DNA of 64,000 nt. Origin: Adineta vaga (lineage: Eukaryota > Rotifera). Positions 12,577 through 23,000 of this stretch are shown here, one piece after another. The notes under the pieces are model-generated. The model worked only from the letters and a program-made list of their open reading frames with translations. It did no database searches and was not told the origin of the DNA. Made by a program: the position numbers and the translations under genes. Numbering within the stretch: the first letter of the stretch is position 1; each line of letters begins with the position of its first letter. Location of the stretch: NCBI GenBank assembly GCA_021613535.1, contig CP075493.1, forward strand, positions 248,001 to 312,000, written 5' to 3'.

Positions 12577-13985
12577 TCGACACTGTAGAGAGAAAGGAGT
12601 TTTACCGAACCAAAAGATGTTTCGGGTAAAACCTTACTAGAAAATTTCAGAACAGAGGTTTCATAGCAAAGGTTAAGTACGAAACTTTTTGTCTTCATTA
12701 GAAAGAACGTTCCGTACAATAGGTACCGTATAGAACCTTCGCAATCCATCTAAAAAATAGGTTTCGTATTAATCCATAGCTACGAATTCTTCTCTGCATT
12801 GATCTTCCTTTTGGTTAAGTGAAAGACCTCTTTTATAACGATCATAGTACCGGTTCCGTATACAGACACTTCAGAATACATCCGTCAAATGTTTTCGTTT
12901 AAGGGCACCTCGTATCTTCGCTAAAGCTGATAAGTTTTTGGCATCTGGGTAGATGTTGGTCATTCTAGTAACGCCATTGATATTATATTCTAAACAGTCT
13001 AGAATGCAGGATGTACTTTATAATATATCATCACTTACCTGATTGCCTGTCGGACTATTGAAAAGTGGACGTCTGCCGATATTAATACTCGTATCTTTCA
13101 CTGAGCTCTGCCCGTTTGTTAAGTGAATCAGTGGTAGCTGTGAGACGTTCGGTAGAAAGTTCACTGAACTCTAACAATCTTCACCACGTCAGTAATCGTT
13201 TCGTAGAACTTACACCGAACCCCTTACAAGTATAGGAATCGAGGGGGAAAAGAGAGACTTCCATATTTCAGTACTTCCACTGTGCTTCTGCATACTTCCA
13301 TCGTACTTCTATTATACTTTCGCGATACTTTGTCATATTTCTATGATACTTCCACGATACTTCGAAGTACGGAAGTCTCGCTTTTCCCCCCTTGATAGAA
13401 ATACATTCATATATTTCAATAAATTCTACGAAACCTTGAGCCACTATATGAAATCATTGATAGTTTCGTAAAAACTTTGCTAAGCCTCTAGCCATTGCAC
13501 GAAATTGATAATCGTTTCGCAATAGGTATACTGAACCAGTTACAAGTATGCGGAAATCACCATAGTTTAGGACAAGTGTTTTCAAACCTTCGGCTAATGT
13601 ACACAGTCAGTGACAGTTAGGCAAAAATTCTGCCAAACCTTGCGCGACGATATGAAACCATTGACAATTTTGTATAAACTTTACCGAACCATGAGTGAGT
13701 TTACGAAACCTTGAACTGTTTCGCAAGAAATTTGTCCAACCCTGCTCTACAATACGAAACCATTAATGGTTCCGCAGAAGCTATACCGAACCTTCAGAGA
13801 CACAATCTGGTGATAAAAAGTTTCGCATGAACTATACTGAACCTTTTGAAAGGGAAATGATCTATCATTGAATCCGTAGGAGATTACTGCACCATCACGA
13901 CTTTAGTAGTGAACATGCTGAACTTCTAGCGAATTTTCGAAACTTTTAAAGATTCGTATATGTTATACGAAGCAGAGAGCCGACC
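12577..13985. repeat. GAAACC/GGTTTC repeat family, copy 1
   Basis: About 1.4 kb of non-coding DNA made of loosely spaced units around CGAAACC, ACCGAACC and their complements, often as small palindromes separated by about 40-70 bp. Its left end (ACACTGTAGAGAGAAAGG...GTTTTACCGAAC) matches the reverse complement of the right end of copy 3 at 63.9 kb, suggesting CACTGTA-type terminal inverted repeats. The interior is collinear with copy 2 (54.5 kb) and the distal part with copy 3. It breaks off at about 13985 against a hAT end fragment. Confidence 0.75.
13233..13400. mobile_element. miniature element with ACTTC arrays, nested in copy 1
   Basis: Absent at the equivalent place in copy 2. Bounded by CGAGGGGGAAAAGAGAGAC and its complement GTCTCGCTTTTCCCCCCTTG. 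The interior is a degenerate array of ATACTTCCA/GATACTT units, about 14 bp each. Terminal sequence and ACTT arrays recall the larger element at 42874-44013. Confidence 0.65.
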
Positions 13986-14035
13986 CAGAGCTAGGACACA
14001 AGTATTTGTACTTGTACTTGAAATAGACCATAATT
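13986..14035. mobile_element. solo hAT terminal fragment
   Basis: CAGAGCTAGGACACAAGTAT followed by GTACTTGTACTTG resembles the ends of the GTAC-rich hAT elements at 16.2-19.6 kb and 38.4-39.0 kb. No matching opposite end was found nearby. Confidence 0.4.
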
Positions 14036-14178
14036 TTAATGGAATACGTTAGTTTCGTTAAGCTTAGACCGTTTTGTATTATTCTCCAGGAGTAATCTTA
14101 AGATTCAAGTCGTATCAATGCTCTCACCATAAATTGATATACATTTCTTGTCATGCAATCAAAGTCTAGTTAACTATT

Positions 14179-14366
14179 AAGAGAGGGTCCGCCAGATAAG
14201 ATCCCAACTGTGTGCATATCGTGCCGCGAAAATTTTTTTTTTCGGATTTTATCTTCTAAAACGAAAGGTCTCATAGAACTATAGAAACGTCCAAAATATT
14301 AGACTTCTAGGTCCTTCCTATAAAAAACTGTGGTTAACACAAGTTTTTGAGGCTGTTTCTAGCTGG
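14179..14366. repeat. dispersed repeat, copy 1 (inverted copy at 27.2-27.4 kb)
   Basis: Begins with GAGAGGGTCCGCCA and runs through AAAACGAAAGGTCTCATAG and TAGACTTCTAGGTCCTTCC to TTTCTAGCT. Matches the reverse complement of 27227-27430 with about 10 percent differences; similarity stops abruptly after TTTCTAGCT. Likely the end of a DNA transposon. Confidence 0.75.
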
Positions 14367-15422
14367 GCTTGTCCACACAACGCGACACTTCGGCCATTAA
14401 GTATTTTATTCAGAGTTGAAACCGAACGCATACATCATTTTTTAGCGCATATCCGAAAGCGTCAGAAAATGTATTTTGTTTTTCAAAAAAGTGTGATTTT
14501 TGATCTTGCCAGATACAGATTAGAATTCTTAGTCATTAGGTCATTTATAACACATTTTTATGCTATACTTTCGAATCCATCGAACATATAGAGAATGAGT
14601 TCTAGAGTTGGTCTACCAAATATTTTCTAAACTATAAAGTGATGCCCTTCACATCCCAAAAGAACCAACTTCTGCTCTTTGTTTGAAGTCAAGAAATCAC
14701 TGAAACAATACTTGATCAATTTCACTGTCACAGTGTTACGAAAAGATCGGATTTTAAAATTTTAACCAACCATTTAGAAAATACCGGTAAACAAACTAGT
14801 GGACTATTGCTAACTTTTCACGGTGATTCTCATGGACTGCTTTTTTCTTTAAAATAATGCTTTTAAAGAGAGATATACGTAACGTTGTGACAAAAACTTA
14901 ATTTTTTAAGTCGTGATTGGGATGCTTTTTTGGACGATTTTTTCAATGTTATCAGCATCAAACATACACGAAACAGGATTTAAGCTGATTTTCAACCTTT
15001 ATTTTATGGATTAAATGACAAATTATCTTTGAACTCGTTTTTCGATTCTACTATTCGATATATCAATCTTTTATTTGTTTACAATATGATAACTTATATA
15101 GGCCCAGCATGAAATACTATATAAGATAATACTTAATATATTTTGTAACGACAACAACGTCGTCCGAAAGGAAAAGAAGACATATTGAATGATTGGATTG
15201 AGTGATATAGACGGCTAAAGAATTTTGAAAAATCAAATAGCTAACTGTTTTTTTCATTCCTGTCGCTATTTTGATTGGTCCATGAGAGATATATAAGTAG
15301 ACGAAGAGAATATATTCACTCAATTTCATCTTACACAAGACTAACTAATTAGAAAAATTCGAAGTATAATTATACGTTTTCATTTATCAAATCAATATTT
15401 TTCTTACTTTCTTATTTCTAAC
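14367..15422. other. no feature recognised upstream of the 15.4-kb gene
   Basis: AT-rich sequence with short frames only; no confident promoter element. Confidence 0.4.
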
Positions 15423-16189
15423 ATGGCTATGACAAATGCTGAAAGAATGAAAAAGTATCGAGAAAAATTAAAACAAAATAAAGTTAGACTCGATGAAGTC
15501 AAAGCCAAAAATCGTCATCGATACCAATCAAGAAAAGCAAAATTAACTGGAGCTGGTTTAACTGGATTTCGCAACAACAACAAAACTCGTCAACTAAAAT
15601 GTCGTGAAAATAAAAAAAAGCGTTTACTCAACAATCCATCCTCATCGTCATTTAAAAGTCGTCAATCATTTGGTAAATCAATGAAAAAGTCAATTCATCA
15701 CTTCCAAAATGCGACAAGAAAAAGAAAATTATCGTTCAACATCTTGCTGAAAAGTTTGGTTTAGTTCCTAAACCAACACATCAACGAACCAGTCTTCAAC
15801 TCACTGATCAATTGAAAAATACCGTTCACAATTTTTATCTACGAGATGACATTTCATATCAACTTCCAGGTAAGAAAGATTCAATTGTTATTAAAGAGAG
15901 TGACGGAAGCAAAGTATCTTATCAAAAACGAATTTTGTTAAGTAGTTTACGTGAAAATTACGAATTATTTAAAGAGGAGAATCCTAATGTTGATTTGAGC
16001 CGTTCATCATTTGCTGACTTACGACCTCCTTTTGTTACTTTGAAAGTTGCTTTAGCACATCGAAATTGTTTGTGTTTATATCACGAAAATCTTTGTCTAC
16101 TTTTGAAATCGCTTGATAAATATGTTGATGGAAAATATTGTTCATCATTGAACAATTTCATTGATTGTTTAGTATGTAGTAGTAATAAT
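15423..16189 (+). pseudogene. N-terminal part of a transposase-like protein, cut by a hAT insertion
   Basis: Starts with a Lys/Arg-rich segment (MAMTNAERMKKYREKLKQNK) typical of an animal family of uncharacterised transposase-like proteins, recalled from general knowledge and not searched. After a frameshift in an A-rich run near 15713-15735 it continues in a second frame through IVQHLAEKFGL, NFYLRDDISYQLPGKKDS, SFADLRPPFV and CLCLYHEN to FIDCLVCSSNN. The frame ends where the terminal inverted repeat of the hAT element begins; the TGA stop lies inside that repeat. The expected C-terminal part is missing, though 19635-19700 may hold the next few codons. A frameshift plus an insertion make this a dead copy. 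Which larger element it came from is unknown. Confidence 0.75.
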
Positions 16190-16196
16190 CAGTGAC

Positions 16197-16410
16197 TGGA
16201 TACTAGGTACAGTACCTTGTACTTTTTGTACTTTTTACTCAAAAAGTTTGTGTACTTAGTACATTTTTCTAGTATATGGACTTATAACAAGTATTTATAC
16301 TTTGTACTAAATACTCATACTTAAGTACAATTACTTTAGTACAATGTACTTTAGTACTGGTACTACAGTACATGTGTACTGAGTACGGTACTTAGTACTT
16401 CGTAGAAGTA
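16197..16410. repeat. subterminal GTACT array, left end of hAT
   Basis: GTAC palindromes flanked by T or A tracts recur about every 8-15 bp (TTGTACTTTTTGTACTTT, AGTACAATGTACTTTAGTAC). Such subterminal motif clusters are the usual binding sites of hAT transposases. Confidence 0.8.
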
Positions 16411-16663
16411 CATTTCGTTAATCTTTTGATTTTTCATAATTTTTTAAAATCCATTCATGCGATAGAATTGCAAAATCTTTTAGAGCATTATATAAGAAGG
16501 AAAAGAAATATCAGAGAGAAGAACCAAATTTTTTATTAGTATGAGAAATCAACAGTCAACAAATATCCTCTTTATAAAACAAAAAATAACAACAATTAAC
16601 TAAAATAAAATATAAAACAATAGAAGAACAATTCATCAAAAGAACGAACAAAGCATAATTGCT

Positions 16664-19002
16664 TTATAATAAAATCTTATTGACGCGTAAAAAAACAAGA
16701 TCTCGAAATAGCTGTTCGTTCATGTTGGTTCTTCGTGGAGACAAAATAAATCCTGCACATGAAAATACACGTTCAATTGGTGCGGATGACGCTTGAACTG
16801 AAAAAATTTTCATTACTAAATTTTTGAGTACCTTCAGTTGTGAATAAGACCAATAGAGAGAAAATTTCGCTCGTAATGGATCATTAAGATAAGCATCTAA
16901 TTCAATAGCTGGATCAAGTGTTTTCAATTCATTTGAGTTATTAATACTATTTCCATAATCAAATAATTTTCGTCGTTTGACTTTTGGAGAAGAATCATCA
17001 AGTGCTGTTGCTGAAGCTTTAATTGTATTGAATTTCACTTTCGATTGAAGTATATCTTTATTAATCTCATTAATAATCAAACCAAGTATACTTTCTTTTA
17101 AACGAGTTTCGGCTTGTGCAGATAATCTTAGATCTTGTATCCAATAAAATCGAAACGACGGATCCAAAACTGCTGCAATAAAATATAATGGATTACCAAA
17201 ATTCTTATAATCATCAACATCAACTAAATTCAATCGATTAATAATACCAGAAAATCTTTTATTAAGTGAGTTTTCAAGTTCTTGAACTAATTTTTTACAA
17301 AATGATAAATGATTTTTAACATCTCGTAAATGAACAAGTAAATGCACAATTGATGGAACAACTAAACTAGCGGTAACCATTTCTTCTGCTTGACATTTCA
17401 ATGTAATTTCCAAAAATGGTTCAAGAATTTCAATAAATTCTTGTAACACAATAAAATCATTATTGGAGAAGCGAATAGGATTATCCATTGTGGATGCAAT
17501 TAATTCTAAATCATCTTTGCCAACAGATAATACTGATTTAATTAATAAAAATTCACTGTTCCAGCGCGTTGCATTCATTCGATTTAAACGTTTATCTAAA
17601 TCATCAAGTAAATCAGCAATTTTAGACGACTTATGGGACGCCTTGGAAAATGCTTGACATTTACTTAATAGTTTTGGAATATATGAGGAATTTCTTAAAC
17701 CATCACGAACAGATAATTGCAGTGTATGCAAAAAAACAAGATAAACGCATGTTTAATGAATTATCATCATCATCATAATTGTTGCCAAGTTGAACATCAA
17801 CAAATGATAAATCACTAAGCTCTACATCAGCTGAAAGAAAAGAAAAATGAATAAGTTTTTTGAGATTTGATAAGGAAAAGAAAAGTTTAAATGCTACCGA
17901 GCAAGTATTCGAAAACACCGCAGAATAACTTTCAAACCGTCATAGTAGATATCGATTTTTTCCCGCTTCTGTTTATATATGCATATTAATTTCTAATTCA
18001 AATAGTGTCTATATGATCAGCACATGAGCCTATTCATTTCTAAGAAATATTAAGTTTAAATTCACCTACTGCTAAAGCGTTTTTTAGAAACATAGCTTAA
18101 TTATATGTTAATGAAAACCAACTCCCTCATCTCACTACTTCAATCTTTTGTCATTAACTGTCACCAATAGTATTATAGACAGACTTTACGTACCATTAGC
18201 ATCAATCGATGTATAATTTGAGTCCGATTCAGATTCAAATTGGTCTGTTTCAGCATCTTCGCCCACCACCAATCCAAATTTATAAGCTTTAATCATCGTG
18301 GATGCATTATCGGTGACAATTTTGTATACCTTGTCTTTGATATTATAACGGTCAAGAATTTCTTCAGTAACTTAATAAATTTTGTCAGCTGTATGTGGAG
18401 ATTTAATTCGAACAAAATCAACTAAATAAGCTTGTGGTTCAGCTTTAGAATCAATAAAATGACAAGTAATGCCAATGTACGATCTGCATTTTCTATCACT
18501 CCATCCATCAACAGTTAATGTAACATAATCAACATTATTTAATGTTTCATGAAGAGTTTTATACACCTTTTCCTTGAAAAATTTAATATTTTCCGATTTC
18601 AATCTTTTCGAAGGAATTGGTTGCCATTTAATGTTACACTCATTCATAAAATCTCTAAAAGCATTATTTTCAACTATACCTAATGGTAAATTACAGTTGA
18701 TAATTAAATTTTTGGCAATAGACATGTTGATACGTTTTTGTTTCATTTTGTTTAGTGATGAATTTGTAGTAGAAAGATCAGTTGGTACATCAACATTTTC
18801 TTCAAATAAATCATTATCACCATTATTCATAGATGTTTTATATTCTTTTTTCATGTTTTCTCTTTAAATGTTTTAAAAAATTACTATAAACACCATTGTT
18901 GTCTTTGTAATCCCTTTCACACTTGAAGCAATAACCATTCAAACGACCATCAGACGTAGTTGAGAATTTAAAATATTTTTTCCAACTATCATTTTTGACC
19001 AT
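16664..19002 (-). pseudogene. hAT transposase, broken
   Basis: Reading on the minus strand from MVKNDSWKKYFKF: BED zinc finger (CFKC then HLKRKH), a one-base frameshift in the A run near 18845, then LTVDGWSDRK (first Asp), a premature TAA near 18373 (context DKIY-stop-VTEEIL), VTDNASTMIKA (second Asp), a 363-nt GT-AG intron (18193-17831), an acidic segment, then RLSCF with a second frameshift in a T run near 17735 leading into HTLQLSVRDGL (CxxH region). The 355-codon remainder is open and ends with the hAT dimerisation domain (ASSAPIERVFSCAG). Two frameshifts and one nonsense codon mean it cannot make full-length protein. Unrelated at close range to the hAT at 0-2.2 kb. Confidence 0.85.
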
Positions 19003-19182
19003 AATGTACCAATACAAAAGAAAGGAATCTAGTTCGATCTGAAATAAAAAGAGACTATTGTTAAAGTTCATGCGCATACATTGTTTTCTTAGTAAAGAGA
19101 ATACACAGATACGTCTGTTGATAATATAATTTTAAACAAACACGTTTTTATCCTGTATGTATTCTTCCTTCCATATTTTAGT

Positions 19183-19222
19183 TATGTATGTATGTATATA
19201 TTTATTTATTTATTTATTTCAC
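19183..19222. repeat. (TATG)n/(TTTA)n microsatellite
   Basis: TATGTATGTATG followed by TTTATTTATTTATTT inside the hAT element, upstream of its transposase. Confidence 0.9.
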
Positions 19223-19396
19223 TTATTTAATTATTATCACTTAAATTTAAATAACAATATTATTGCGCATAACAATTTATTCAAATGATTATTAAATTTT
19301 TATCTTTAATTTGTATTCCTCCTATAGATGTCACTAAGGAATGCATACAGTGAATAGCTAGAAGTAATTATTAAAGCTAAGAATGATATGTAATAT

Positions 19397-19622
19397 AAGT
19401 ACATGTACTTAAATTGGTACTAATAGTAGTACAATGTACTGAAGTACATGTACTCAAGTACAATGTACTTTAGTACAGGTACTAAAGTACAAGGACTCTA
19501 GTACATCAGTATTTAGTACTGTACTACAGTAACTGTACTCATGTAAAATACTTGATATTCTAAGTACCGAGTATATTTGCGAAGTAAAAAGTAACTGTAC
19601 TCTAGTACCTGTACTTGTACTC
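19397..19622. repeat. subterminal GTACT array, right end of hAT
   Basis: Mirror of the left array: AGTACATGTACTTAAATTGG, GTACAATGTACTGAAGTAC and many further GTAC palindromes, ending next to the terminal repeat at 19634. Confidence 0.8.
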
Positions 19623-19634
19623 GGCCGATCTCTG

Positions 19635-19700
19635 ATGTTCTGTAAATATTGTCTAATTTCTTTCAGTACACGTAAATATTTCTATATAATAAAGACTTCT
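19635..19700 (+). pseudogene. possible continuation of the interrupted 15.4-kb gene
   Basis: Directly after the hAT right end, one frame reads MFCKYC. Joined to the CSSNN before the insertion, this gives a Cys-rich spacing plausible for the family. The frame continues only about 20 codons. Weak evidence. Confidence 0.3.
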
Positions 19701-20017
19701 TGTTAACACGTTTTCTTATTCACATACAATCAACAGAGAAATAATGAATGTGTATGAGTAAATGTATAATGTCGTCAGTAACTAACGATATTCATATATA
19801 TACGAATGACCACTTTCCTTACGTGGAAGTCTTCGAAAATTTAAGAAATAATGGAAATGGAAACGTCTCAGTGATAAACAAAAAAAATTTAGGAAATGGG
19901 AATTAGAAAAGTTATTCCTGCAGGACACTAGTTCGATTTTCGAAAATAAATAGACTAATTAGTCATTATTACTACGTATTGCCATATATAATTCAAATTT
20001 TATTGAAACAATATCTA
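19701..20017. other. interval between two transposase-like genes
   Basis: AT-rich with no recognisable coding. ACTACAG at 20018-20024 could be the splice acceptor of the next gene. Confidence 0.35.
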
Positions 20018-20024
20018 TAACTAC

Positions 20025-23000
20025 AGACTTTTAATAGATTGGATCTACGGCGGAAACATCGTATATCTTCCCACACCATCTGAGCCAGGATCACAGCATA
20101 GCAATTATGTACCACAGCTCGAGCATTTTACCAGTTCGCAACATCAAAATAATTTCGAAACATTTCAACAATGTCTAATTGAAACTGGATTTGCAGGTCG
20201 AATACAAAAAACTTCGTCTTTAACTACACTTACTGAACATAGCCGAAGCAACATTCAAAATCAAACATTCAAAATTATTCAACACATAATGAAGATACTT
20301 GTTGAAGATGATGCTGAAGAATTATGGAATGATATTATGGACGACTATCAATCAAATCCTAATAAAGATCAAAGGTAAAAATTGCGGCAATATTTATCCT
20401 ACTCAGAGCTGTACTTATTCATACATGAACACTTCTTTATGGAAAAATTTTAGAATAGTATTATGAGCAAAAGACTAAATGATGCTATAGAAAACTGCGT
20501 CTCTTCGAATTTTCAATATATAGGATCTAATCCAACGATATTCAAGATGGCAGCGTGTGATCTGAAGTATGCAGTCTCACACGTAAAAGCGATTATAGTT
20601 TATCTCCTTTCCTCTTTAAGAAATACATTAGATACGGGGTATAAACAGTTAGTATTTTATTTGAATTGCATTAAAGCATTTGACATTTGATTCTAGACTT
20701 ATCATCATCTAAAAGAAATATCTAGTTTACTAAAAATTATTTTTACAGTCAGTGGTGTATAAACTTTATATATGTATATTTTTTAGTGAAGTGAACAACG
20801 CTATGATATCACTTTCAAATGCTTATTTAAATACTGATTATTTCGGGACAAAACGACAAATTCTTGGGATCGTTGCGACAGATTTTTCAAGATCAACACT
20901 CAAAGCTTTTTTTCCGGGAGTCACTGATGACTTGATCAAAGAAGCTCGAAAACAAGCTTATAACAAGGGTAAATATGAAAGCGTTTTAATCATCAGAAAG
21001 TACAGTCGATCTTGTTTTAGGTCGAGGAGCACCAATTCAAAATAAAACAAAATCAATCGAACGTTATGATGAATCGAAACTTCTTCATTTTCTTGAATTT
21101 GTTCTCTCACCATCAATTACAGTAGATCTGCCGTTCGGCATTAAACATCTGAAACTTATAACTGGTGAAATTTGCAAGCCATTAGGCGATACTACTCTAT
21201 TTGAAATACTCAAAAATTGCTCTGCATCAATTAGGAAGAGTCTTGCAGGTCTTGATTCTTATTCCACGAATGGATCTAATGCATTTGACATTTTGACAAC
21301 AGTCTGTGAAGAATTAACAGCATTTCGTAAGTATTTCAACTTTTGTTTGCACGCCGTTTATTTGTCTTCTTTGTTCAAGGAGTATCTGTCGATAAAATTA
21401 GTCAATTGAAAAAGGTCTTACGTCAATGTCGAAATTATTTGAAACTAGAATATAAACTGCATACTGTCAAAAGTTCTTCAGTTGTCGATCATTGCTCAAA
21501 CTACGCGTTGTCTGATCCAAATGAAAATGACTGGTGCAGTATGTGTGACGATCACCACCACAATGATCGGTAAGCTATAATTGTATATTCTGTCTCTTGG
21601 TTAAAGTAAAAAAACGTTTTTCAAATGCATCTGATATCCTTTCAATATAGAATACAAAGGAAAACAAAAAGTAACAACTGTATATTTTGAGTGGATTCAA
21701 GCGAAAGAATGTACTCCTAAAATCACTATTGATCAAATCGAATGGATATTTTGCCACTTTGCGAGTTCATTATGTTAGTATATTTTCTCATAAGAATGCT
21801 TTGCTTCTTCTAACATTCATTTTCTTTTTCTAAATGAAAAAATCCCTTTAGATATTTGTCTTTTCGCAAAATAATGTTCAATTGTTTGTTAAATTACTCT
21901 ATCCTAAAGTATATATTTTCTCAATATTTTTCATCACCTCAGATTTAAATATTGATACAGATAGCGACCGATGATAAGTTTCCTTAGATCATCGTCATTC
22001 AATACTATATATTACTTATTTGATTGTTTAGAAAATGCGATCCCTATGTAGTTTTTGTTGAAAAAAAATCTTTTAAGCAATACACAAAACTGTTCTTCAT
22101 GATTTTAGTTGCGAAGATTGTGTACTATTAGATACAACTCTCAGCCATATTAAGTCATTGATTGATAATAATACTTATCTGTCTGATGTTCAACGTATTC
22201 GTTATCAAGCAATATACAAACGTCAATATGAATTGATACAAGAATGGAAGAATTATGAACTACGAACAGTACATCAAGAAGCTGCCAAAGACTAGGTACT
22301 CGAACAACTGGATTCAACAAGCGTAAGTAATATCTCTCTGAAGTTTATCGGATAAGTTTTTAGAAAAGTGAATCGGTGTTAACATTTGAAAGATGTTTGC
22401 CAATGTAAGTAAAACAAAATGTCCTATTGTGGTAGTAAAATATAACAAAAAATAGTCTGTATGTGGGTAGCATTGTGCGACACAACGGATGAGTATTCTA
22501 TGATATAATAATATCTAACAAATATTCTAACGAAAGCTCATTCCCTTTTAGCTACAGAAAAATAATAATTCTCACTCTCGTGTTTCATTGTGGTACAAAT
22601 ATCTTGATTCAGTCTGATTCTTTTGAAATTTCACCTGGTCAAGTCTATTTGTATCATCAATGTTACTCAAGGGAAGAAAAGTTTCGTCGAATAAAATTGC
22701 TGCCATAAAATAAATATTACTTGTTCGTCCAATCTAACATTTGTTTTCATATCACAGGCATTTTTGCAAATCGATTGGGCAATGAAATGGTTACAACTGA
22801 AGTATCGAGAATCACAAAGTGAATGGTTTGGAAAAAAAGGACTACCATGGCATTTAACACATATTATTCGTATCAAAGAAGCTACCACGACTTCCTTCTG
22901 CTAAATCATTTGAACATCGAACAATGTGCCATGTATTTAATTATTGTGGACAAAGAGGAAAAACTGTTGTCAGCATTTTGATTGACGTTCTCAAGCGCCT

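Larger units (their letters stand above)
16190..19634. mobile_element. complete hAT transposon with degenerate transposase
   Basis: Left end CAGTGACTGGATACTAGGTA, right end (reverse complement) CAGAGATCGGCCGAGTACAA; the inner portions share TTACTTTTTACT-like and GTACTTAG segments. Both ends carry GTAC-rich subterminal arrays and the transposase is on the minus strand between them. Length about 3.45 kb, usual for hAT. The expected 8-bp target-site duplication is not visible (GTAATAAT left, ATGTTCTG right), so the junctions may have eroded or recombined. Confidence 0.8.

Noticed and set aside
17463-17657. Plus-strand frames over the hAT transposase
   Set aside because: Antisense shadows of the conserved minus-strand coding sequence.
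16182-19642. 8-bp target-site duplication for the hAT element
   Set aside because: GTAATAAT and ATGTTCTG do not match, so none is claimed.
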